From: a virus | Virus record (IMG/VR): IMGVR_UViG_3300045118_000311 | Location: 1 to 37,854 of that record | DNA length: 37,854 nucleotides | Direction: 5' to 3' (one strand) | Shown: piece by piece, positions 7,920 to 12,403 of the stretch | How positions within the stretch are numbered: position 1 is the first letter of the stretch | Layout: every line of letters starts with the position of its first letter | Made by a program: the position numbers and the translations under genes | The notes under the pieces: generated by a model | What the model was told of the DNA's origin: nothing | The model's database searches: none | What the model saw: the letters and a program-made list of their open reading frames with translations, nothing else

Positions 7920-8027
7920 TTATTTTATTGACACTTCGCTACCTCTTTCGCTGAACACACCATAGAAGTTGGCACAACTTAGTGACGAAAGAGATAGCGA
8001 GCTGTAAATAAGATAATGTGTGTTCAT
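7920..8027 (-). CDS. Possible 35-aa leader peptide ahead of the replication operon
   Basis: Between the leftward promoter and the replisome-organiser ATG there is an open frame of 35 codons, ATG 8027 to TAA 7922-7920, ending 4 nt before the next start. The peptide is Ser/Leu-rich (YSSLSLSSLSCANF). It spans the crossing inverted repeats at 7935-8041, so translation could influence RNA folding. No similarity is recognised and it may be fortuitous. Confidence 0.3.
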   Translation of the reverse strand: MNTHYLIYSSLSLSSLSCANFYGVFSERGSEVSIK

Positions 8028-8041
8028 TTTTCTTGTGCCAA
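7935..8041. repeat. Three mutually crossing inverted repeats in the operon leader
   Basis: TCGCTACCTCTTTCG (7936-7950) pairs with CGAAAGAGATAGCGA (7986-8000) with one mismatch. GAACACAC (7953-7960) pairs with GTGTGTTC (8018-8025). TTGGCACAA (7969-7977) pairs with TTGTGCCAA (8033-8041). The order is a b c a' b' c', so the pairs cannot all form as nested hairpins. A separate short dyad AAGTTG-GCA-CAACTT lies at 7966-7980. Confidence 0.65.
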
Positions 8042-8055
8042 TTAAATCTAAGTCC

Positions 8056-8083
8056 ATGATACCACAGCCGTAGCCGGAGTCAA
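8056..8083 (-). promoter_or_regulatory. Leftward early promoter
   Basis: On the minus strand TTGACT (8083-8078) and TATCAT (8061-8056) are 16 bp apart. Transcription would start near 8049 and read through the inverted repeats into the replication operon. A weaker alternative, TTGACT with TATAAG at 15-bp spacing, lies at about 8215-8189. Confidence 0.55.
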
Positions 8084-8098
8084 GTCATTTGTGATAAA

Positions 8099-8145
8099 TA
8101 AATTGCCTTCCTCTTTTACCCACAAGTGCGAGGGAAGGCAATTTA
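8099..8145. other. Long perfect hairpin between the divergent promoters
   Basis: TAAATTGCCTTCC (8099-8111) and GGAAGGCAATTTA (8133-8145) form a perfect 13-bp stem with a 21-nt loop. It lies upstream of the leftward promoter and about 80 bp left of the rightward promoter. On the minus strand it is followed by an AT-rich run (TTTATCAC) but no clean T-tract. It could be a terminator for leftward transcripts from the weaker upstream promoter, an operator or a small structured RNA. Confidence 0.6.
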
Positions 8146-8226
8146 GAATGGGGGCTAGATACTCGTGGGGGGATTAAGCGGCCTTAAACTTATATCATAG
8201 TTTTTAAAAAGTCAAGTAAGTTTTTG

Positions 8227-8255
8227 TTGACAATTTTAAAAAGAGCGTTTACTAT
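8227..8255 (+). promoter_or_regulatory. Strong sigma70-type rightward promoter
   Basis: TTGACA (8227-8232) and TACTAT (8250-8255) are separated by exactly 17 bp. Transcription would start near 8262 and give a leader of about 24 nt before ATG 8286, containing TTTCTAACCCGAACAT. It drives the short operon ending at the terminator at 9718-9752. Confidence 0.75.
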
Positions 8256-8285
8256 TAGTGCGGTTTATATTTCTAACCCGAACAT

Positions 8286-8816
8286 ATGGAACTTACGGTT
8301 CAACAGATTTTTTCTCTCCAGGGTATTCTTAAAACCACAGGGCAATTCAATCCCGATGGTTCTCCGGTGTTTCGCCGCTTGACAGGAGCGGATTTATCTG
8401 CTCTAAGATGGTTTGATAAGAATGTAGAAGAGATTGTTAAGACTTATCGCAAGTTGTTAGATGACAAGAGAAAGAAACTTGAAGAAGAGAAGTACAATCA
8501 GATGAAAACTGAGAGGGCGCAGTTTGTCAAAAGTCTTTCCAGCAAGATGGCAAGTAAGGAATGCACTGACGAAGAGTTGAAAGAGTCTATCAAGAAGTTA
8601 TTGGCCGAGTTGTCCGAGAAAAATATTGATCGTGATTTGACAAATGAGTTGAATTCTGATGAGGAGTTGACAACTGCATTTGCAAAAACTTTACACAAGG
8701 TTGAGATTCGTGAAAAAACAGAAGTGTTCATTAAAAATATTCTAAAGGAATCGGAGTTTACTGCAATGGAAGCGGAAGTTTTTGTCCCATTATTAGAAGT
8801 GTTTAATGTTGGCTGA
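8286..8816 (+). CDS. Hypothetical helical protein, 176 aa
   Basis: First gene of the rightward operon, directly after a strong promoter. No family recognised. Residues about 45-110 are charged and coiled-coil-like, following a short N-terminal domain (LTVQQIFSLQGILKTTGQF). Promoter-proximal position and co-transcription with the small-terminase candidate suggest a packaging or regulatory role, but nothing in the sequence proves it. The last 11 nt overlap the next gene. Confidence 0.75.
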   Translation: MELTVQQIFSLQGILKTTGQFNPDGSPVFRRLTGADLSALRWFDKNVEEIVKTYRKLLDDKRKKLEEEKYNQMKTERAQFVKSLSSKMASKECTDEELKESIKKLLAELSEKNIDRDLTNELNSDEELTTAFAKTLHKVEIREKTEVFIKNILKESEFTAMEAEVFVPLLEVFNVG

Positions 8817-9057
8817 TCTTAATATCAGATTAACTAGACGTGATTGCCGGAAGGGATTCCATTTGTGGAAGGTTGTTGATGATGATGAGCAGGTAACTAT
8901 TGAAGAGTGTGAAGTGTGTGGTATGAGGATGGGATACAACAAGGTTGGTGGTAAGGTTGATCCCCGTAAATGGGCGGCTAATCATAAGCTAGATTTGCTT
9001 CAACCGTTTGGTAAGACTGCGAGAGATTTTAATAAATATTATGCGATTGACAGGTGA
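8806..9057 (+). CDS. Small zinc-binding candidate, 83 aa
   Basis: Contains C35-x2-C38 (ECEVCGM) plus C14 and several histidines that could complete a site, then a basic segment (GGKVDPRKWAANHKL). Function unknown. It starts inside the end of the upstream gene and ends 17 nt inside the small-terminase candidate, so the three genes are translationally coupled. Confidence 0.65.
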   Translation: MLADLNIRLTRRDCRKGFHLWKVVDDDEQVTIEECEVCGMRMGYNKVGGKVDPRKWAANHKLDLLQPFGKTARDFNKYYAIDR

Positions 9058-9682
9058 GAAAAAATATAAGGCGCGTGTGGCTGTTGCTAACAAGGAGCGC
9101 GAAAAAAGGAAAAGAAAATTGTATGTTGGTTTAGAGAAGGTTATGAAGGACCCAGATTCTGCGTTCAATAAATGCACGCTTAAACAACAGGGTTTTATCA
9201 GAAGCCACGTTCTTGAAGGAAAGACAAAACATCAAGCGGCGCTTGAAAATTACAATCTTAATAGTGATAATTCTGCGCGTGCGGCTGGCGGTGTTATTGC
9301 TAATTATCCGAAGGTCAAACTCGCGATCCGGGAAATTTATGACAATATGGGAATTACTGATGAATATTTGACGCAGGTTATGCAAAGAGGGCTTGAGGCA
9401 AAGAAGGAGGTTTTTATGAGGGGTGAGGGGCTAGTTCAGTCTGATATTCCTGATTGTAAAATACAGCTTGAATTTCTAAAGTTTGCGCACGAGGTGAAGG
9501 GAGATGTTAGACCTCGTGTTGGCGTGCCTGATTCTGGGGGCGGCATTGACGTTCACATCCCGGCTGGTGTTGTAGGTAGTGATGAGGTTGAACACGCTGT
9601 TCAAATTGTTTTGAAAAAGAAATTTAAACGCAAGGGTGATGCTAATAAGGTTGACATTGTGGATGGTGCTGTGGTACAGTGA
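9041..9682 (+). CDS. Terminase small subunit candidate
   Basis: 213 residues from ATG 9041; an upstream TTG at 9008 would deepen the overlap with the previous gene and is less likely. The centre resembles small terminases: LKQQGFIRSHVLEGKTKHQA, the helix AALENYNL followed by SARAAGGVIANYPKVKLAIR, then GITDEYLTQVMQRGLEAKKE and DCKIQLEFLKFAHEVKGDV. This is the HTH-plus-helical arrangement of proteins that recognise the packaging site and recruit the large subunit. The C-terminus is basic. The large subunit is 2.7 kb away, beyond a leftward cassette, which is unusual. Confidence 0.65.
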   Translation: MRLTGEKKYKARVAVANKEREKRKRKLYVGLEKVMKDPDSAFNKCTLKQQGFIRSHVLEGKTKHQAALENYNLNSDNSARAAGGVIANYPKVKLAIREIYDNMGITDEYLTQVMQRGLEAKKEVFMRGEGLVQSDIPDCKIQLEFLKFAHEVKGDVRPRVGVPDSGGGIDVHIPAGVVGSDEVEHAVQIVLKKKFKRKGDANKVDIVDGAVVQ

Positions 9683-9717
9683 TTGTGCCGAAAGAAATCT
9701 TCCATAGGATGAGGTGA

Positions 9718-9752
9718 TAAAGGGGCATTAACAAATGCCCCTTTATTGTTTT
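9718..9752 (+). terminator. Rho-independent terminator
   Basis: TAAAGGGGCATT (9718-9729), loop AACA, AATGCCCCTTTA (9734-9745) form a perfect 12-bp stem followed by TTGTTTTT. It ends the rightward operon beginning at 8286 and contains the stop codon of the convergent gene. Confidence 0.9.
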
Positions 9753-9919
9753 TCTAGGAGGAAAAAGAATAGTACCAGTAGTATATTGCCACCGGCGAAG
9801 TAGATGAGTAAAAATTTATATCCGGGGTTTTCTATACTGGTTTTCTTGATGTAGTAGAGTGCGGATAGTCCGAAAACTACTAGCATTATCTCGCCGATTA
9901 CAAGATCGATTATTGTCAT
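9743..9919 (-). CDS. Small protein with two membrane helices
   Basis: 58 residues from ATG 9919, which overlaps the upstream stop as ATGA; the longer version from 9949 lies inside the upstream gene and is less likely. Two hydrophobic segments, IIDLVIGEIMLVVFGLSALYY and LLIYFAGGNILLVLFFFLL, are joined by a short polar loop. The size and topology would suit a holin, antiholin or superinfection-exclusion protein; the sequence does not distinguish these. Last gene of the 11044-9743 cassette. Confidence 0.7.
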   Translation of the reverse strand: MTIIDLVIGEIMLVVFGLSALYYIKKTSIENPGYKFLLIYFAGGNILLVLFFFLLEKQ

Positions 9920-10086
9920 TTTGTTGTGGTCATTTTTATACGTCTGCACATTTCCTTTTCCAGTTTAAACATTAGTTTTACATCTTCTTTGGTGCCGCTA
10001 CTGTACAGATAGATTTTGTCGAACAGTTTGTTATAGACTGTTTCGATTGTCTTGTAAGACAATAATTTTGTGTCGATTTGTTGCAT
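9916..10086 (-). CDS. Small hypothetical protein, 56 aa
   Basis: ATG 10086 to TGA 9918-9916, with the stop overlapping the next start. A Lys-rich helical protein (IETVYNKLFDKIYLYSSGTK near the middle) with no recognised family. The frame fills the gap between the flanking genes and the ATGA junction supports it being translated. Confidence 0.6.
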   Translation of the reverse strand: MQQIDTKLLSYKTIETVYNKLFDKIYLYSSGTKEDVKLMFKLEKEMCRRIKMTTTK

Positions 10087-10105
10087 AGGATTTGAGGTTT
10101 AAAAA

Positions 10106-10399
10106 TTAAAGTTGTGATAGGGCTTCTGTTAGGTATTTCTCAAATTTGTCGCCTGTTATACGTTTCTTTTTATCGGGTTGGAGGTTGTTTAAAAATTTAC
10201 CCGTTGTTGTTCCCCAGTCATTTTGACGTGTCCAAAACTCAGAAGATCCTCCGTTTACTGTTATTCCTCCGTTTAAGGTGGCCTGAAATGCTACTGGTGT
10301 GCTGTAACTAAACCAGATTGTCATTAAGCCATTTTTGCTTTTTAGGTGTAAGCGGTTTTTGTTTACGGTGCCTAAGTTGTAGAGTGTTATATTTTCCAT
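10106..10399 (-). CDS. Conserved phage protein, DUF8033-like
   Basis: 97 residues. The pattern TIWFSYSTPVAFQ, then a variable strand, then NDWGTTTGKFLNNLQPDK matches a small beta-rich family found in many phages, which I recall as DUF8033; the function of that family is unknown. TAACCC lies 15 nt before the start. Member of the leftward accessory cassette between the two terminase genes. Confidence 0.6.
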   Translation of the reverse strand: MENITLYNLGTVNKNRLHLKSKNGLMTIWFSYSTPVAFQATLNGGITVNGGSSEFWTRQNDWGTTTGKFLNNLQPDKKKRITGDKFEKYLTEALSQL

Positions 10400-10426
10400 G
10401 GTGTTTTAGGGTTAGAATGTAAAATG

Positions 10427-10687
10427 TTAGATATAGCAAATTGTTCCGTCATCGAGAGTTGCCCAGGTTCCGTATTTTGTGAATCTATTGACGGCTTCTG
10501 AATAATATAAATCATCGGAAAAGTCGTGTGGATTTGGTGGGAGCAGTGTTTCTGGTGCGTAATATCCGAGGGCTTCTTCCACGCAGGGCTGTGCTCTCTC
10601 GATTGAATTGAAATGAAAAATCAGGGTTGCGATCCAAGCAGTAAATACAGCAATTAGTAGATAGGTTGTTGTGTGGTCTTTCTTCAT
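10427..10687 (-). CDS. Single-pass membrane protein, 86 aa
   Basis: An N-terminal basic segment (MKKDHTT) precedes one hydrophobic helix (YLLIAVFTAWIATLIFHF), followed by a polar domain with two cysteines and many aromatic residues. Signal-anchor topology would place about 60 residues outside the cytoplasm. Function unknown; surface modification or exclusion is possible. TAACCCC is 14 nt upstream of the ATG. Confidence 0.65.
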   Translation of the reverse strand: MKKDHTTTYLLIAVFTAWIATLIFHFNSIERAQPCVEEALGYYAPETLLPPNPHDFSDDLYYSEAVNRFTKYGTWATLDDGTICYI

Positions 10688-10702
10688 TGGTTGAGGGGTT
10701 AA

Positions 10703-11044
10703 TTATAAATATCCGACAATCCTGTTCTCGTGGTCGCCGGTGCAGTCAGTACAGACAAGCATTACGTTTTTGTTTTCGTCTAATTCCTCTTTAAATTCTT
10801 CTATGAAGCCTTCGTGTCCGCAGTTGGGGCAGTCGTACCAGCGCCCAAGTTTATCGTCATCATCTAGCATCGCAACATCATGGTTGTTGTCAACTAGAAA
10901 TACATTGCCAGAGCTTGGGTTAAACTCTATTCGGACATTATCGCCTTGTAGTGCATCCGGGTAGTCTGCGTATTGTTTTAATAGCTCGCCAGCTATTGCA
11001 AGTTCTCTATACCCGAACTTGCTCAGGTCCGTTGTGTTCTCCAT
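10703..11044 (-). CDS. Zinc-ribbon protein, 113 aa
   Basis: Start ATG 11044 is preferred over ATG 11086, because a promoter occupies 11058-11086. The N-terminal part is helical (YRELAIAGELLKQYADYPDA), a beta segment follows (VRIEFNPSSGNVFLVDNN), and the C-terminal half has CPNCG and CTDC, a classical zinc ribbon. First gene of the leftward accessory cassette. Function unknown. Confidence 0.7.
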   Translation of the reverse strand: MENTTDLSKFGYRELAIAGELLKQYADYPDALQGDNVRIEFNPSSGNVFLVDNNHDVAMLDDDDKLGRWYDCPNCGHEGFIEEFKEELDENKNVMLVCTDCTGDHENRIVGYL

Positions 11045-11057
11045 ACTTGTGGGGTTA

Positions 11058-11086
11058 ATGATAAAGTCAACTCGATAATATATCAA
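11058..11086 (-). promoter_or_regulatory. Leftward promoter of the accessory cassette
   Basis: On the minus strand TTGATA (11086-11081) and TATCAT (11063-11058) are 17 bp apart. The expected start near 11051 leaves a very short leader before ATG 11044, so the TAACC at 11057-11053 might not be transcribed from this promoter. Confidence 0.55.
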
Positions 11087-11297
11087 CTAATTCTAAACAC
11101 AAGCCGAAGTTTTATAAATGACTTGCATTTTGCGTTTATGATGTTGTTGTATATTTAGCTTGCATTTACTAAAATTGCCAGCATAAGCGAGCGCGCGTCA
11201 GCGCGCGAACGCCAAAGAAAAAACAATTTGTAATTTTTACTGAGTCGTCCCCCTACATACACTCTCTTGTGTTTATGACTCTTGGGCGCGTTTGGGC

Positions 11298-11338
11298 GTG
11301 AATCTCGTGTGAATCTGGCGTGAATCTGGTGCGAATCT
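11298..11338. repeat. Four tandem 11-bp repeats (GTGAATCT)
   Basis: GTGAATCT at 11298, 11309 and 11320 and GCGAATCT at 11331, each exactly 11 bp from the last, separated by CGT/GGC/GGT. All copies face the same side of the helix. Confidence 0.75.
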
Positions 11339-11358
11339 GGGCAAACCTGAATGAAAAC

Positions 11359-11383
11359 AAGGCGAGGGACAGTCAATCGCCTT
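11359..11383. other. Hairpin presenting a GACAGTCA site in its loop
   Basis: AAGGCGA (11359-11365) and TCGCCTT (11377-11383) form a perfect 7-bp stem. The 11-nt loop contains GACAGTCA (11368-11375), an outlying copy of the array motif. A pyrimidine-rich run follows. Confidence 0.55.
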
Positions 11384-11430
11384 CTGTTTCTCTCCTTAAA
11401 AAAACATATTTTGCATGGTTTTGGCTATTT

Positions 11431-11598
11431 TCTAACCTGTAAATGGTATATTGCACAACATAATTGTTTACAAAGATAGTTTGCACAATGTTTATTGTAC
11501 AAAGTATCTATCAGGTTAGAGCATTGAAAGGGGGTTTATTTTGAATCGGGGTGTCAAAAATTTGAGCGTATGCCATAGAGTACCATTTACAGATTAGA
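11431..11598. repeat. 18-bp inverted repeat flanking TTGNACAA motifs
   Basis: TCTAACCTGTAAATGGTA (11431-11448) matches the reverse complement of TACCATTTACAGATTAGA (11581-11598) at 17 of 18 positions. Between them lie TTGCACAA (11451, 11481) and TTGTACAA (11495), and a hairpin TTTGCACAAT-GTTT-ATTGTACAAA (11480-11503). CAGGTTAGA at 11512-11520 is a third partial copy. Confidence 0.7.
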
Positions 11599-11636
11599 TT
11601 GATGTATTTCAAAATGGTTTTTAGATAAAATCAAGA

Positions 11637-11664
11637 GGGGGGTATGGGGGGGTTTAGGGGTGGG
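11637..11664 (+). other. G-quadruplex motif
   Basis: Four G-runs of 6, 7, 4 and 3 with loops TAT, TTTA and T satisfy the standard intramolecular G4 pattern on the plus strand, in an otherwise AT-rich region, 55 bp before the GACAGTCA array. Confidence 0.7.
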
Positions 11665-11719
11665 CATTTTTTTCGCCACTCCTGTCCCACCAGATATATT
11701 TTTTTCTAAATTCGCCTAG

Positions 11720-12093
11720 TGACAGTCAGTATCGACAGTCACTATTTAACAGGAGTGAGTGTGTATCGACAGTCACTATTTCTTGACAATGACAGTCACT
11801 TAGGAGTATAAAGTGACAGTCAGTGACAGTCATAACAAAATTGAAAATGGAATTAAAAACGGTTAGTCAACGCGAGTTCCAGAGGCATTTTCACAGATAT
11901 AAAGGTGAAAATGTAGTGGTAGTAAGTCAGGGGATTGTGATAGGGGAATGGAGGCCATTTATTGACAGTCAAGTGACAGTCAATAGTGACAGTCACCTAT
12001 CAGGTTTGAGCGACAGTCAACGACAGTCAGCAGCAGTCAGTGACAGTCAAGTGACAGTCAGTGGTGACAGTCATCCAAAAAGGGTGACAGTCA
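11720..12093 (+). repeat. Array of 15 palindromic TGACAGTCA sites
   Basis: GACAGTCA occurs 15 times, all in one orientation: 11 as TGACAGTCA (11720, 11790, 11814, 11824, 11963, 11974, 11987, 12041, 12052, 12065, 12085) and 4 as CGACAGTCA (11733, 11767, 12011, 12021). TGAC-A-GTCA is a dyad around one base. Apart from a 139-bp gap the spacings are 10-13, 20-24 and one of 34 bp. GTATCGACAGTCACTATTT is repeated exactly at 11729 and 11763. The right half lies inside a coding region and uses all three reading frames. Confidence 0.92.
11783..11812 (+). promoter_or_regulatory. Rightward promoter embedded in the GACAGTCA array
   Basis: TTGACA (11783-11788) and TATAAA (11807-11812) are 18 bp apart. 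One TGACAGTCA lies in the spacer (11790), one at the expected start site (11814) and one just upstream (11767), the layout of a repressible promoter. It would transcribe the Phd-like/zinc gene and the terminase-structural operon. Confidence 0.6.
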
Positions 12094-12401
12094 ATACTCC
12101 AAAAGGTGTGCAAAATGACGGCATTGCTAACAATGAAAATCAAGTGGACAGTGATGGGCATTTATTGTGTAGTAACTGTAAAAGGTATTGTGCGATGCGT
12201 AGTGGATTATGTATGGCGTGTGAGAGAGATAAGCCTGGGCCTGGGATAAGGTGTATGAAGTGCAATATGTATAAGGTGAAGGGGATATATGAGTGGTGGG
12301 AGGATGGAGAGGAGTATCCTGTATGTGAGGAATGTTTAAGGAGGGTGATACCGAGGAGTCATTGGAAGAGCAGGGTAGGGAAGTTAAAAAAACTTTGTTA
12401 G
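11847..12401 (+). CDS. Phd-like N-terminal domain joined to a double zinc ribbon
   Basis: 184 residues from ATG 11847, which has TAAC 14 nt upstream; a GTG at 11823 is possible but falls at the expected transcription start. Residues 1-38 (KTVSQREFQRHFHRYKG, VVVVSQGIVIGEWRPF) look like the Phd/YefM antitoxin fold, which binds palindromic operators. Residues about 40-85 are low complexity and encoded by the GACAGTCA array. The C-terminal half carries CSNC/CMAC (108, 111, 122, 125) and CMKC/CEEC (136, 139, 160, 163), two zinc sites. It lies 2 nt before the large terminase. I infer a DNA-binding autoregulator or packaging accessory; no toxin partner is visible. Confidence 0.7.
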   Translation: MELKTVSQREFQRHFHRYKGENVVVVSQGIVIGEWRPFIDSQVTVNSDSHLSGLSDSQRQSAAVSDSQVTVSGDSHPKRVTVNTPKGVQNDGIANNENQVDSDGHLLCSNCKRYCAMRSGLCMACERDKPGPGIRCMKCNMYKVKGIYEWWEDGEEYPVCEECLRRVIPRSHWKSRVGKLKKLC

Positions 12402-12403
12402 GT

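Larger units (their letters stand above)
11087..11822. other. Non-coding repeat-rich region between the terminase genes
   Basis: No convincing gene in about 740 bp. It holds, from left to right: a short GC hairpin GCGCGC-GTCA-GCGCGC (11191-11206), four tandem 11-bp repeats, a hairpin with one GACAGTCA in its loop, an 18-bp inverted repeat around TTGNACAA motifs, a G-quadruplex motif and the first part of the GACAGTCA array with a rightward promoter. Such density suggests an origin, a packaging site or a complex control region. Confidence 0.75.

Noticed and set aside
9008-9040. TTG start extending the small-terminase candidate
   Set aside because: It would increase overlap with the previous gene and needs a rare start; ATG 9041 is adequate.
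10703-11086. Longer start (ATG 11086) for the zinc-ribbon gene
   Set aside because: The extra codons coincide with a well-spaced promoter; ATG 11044 is preferred.
11155-11376. 73-codon frame on the minus strand in the repeat region
   Set aside because: It covers the 11-bp tandem repeats and GC hairpin, has no start context and has a repeat-driven composition; treated as non-coding.
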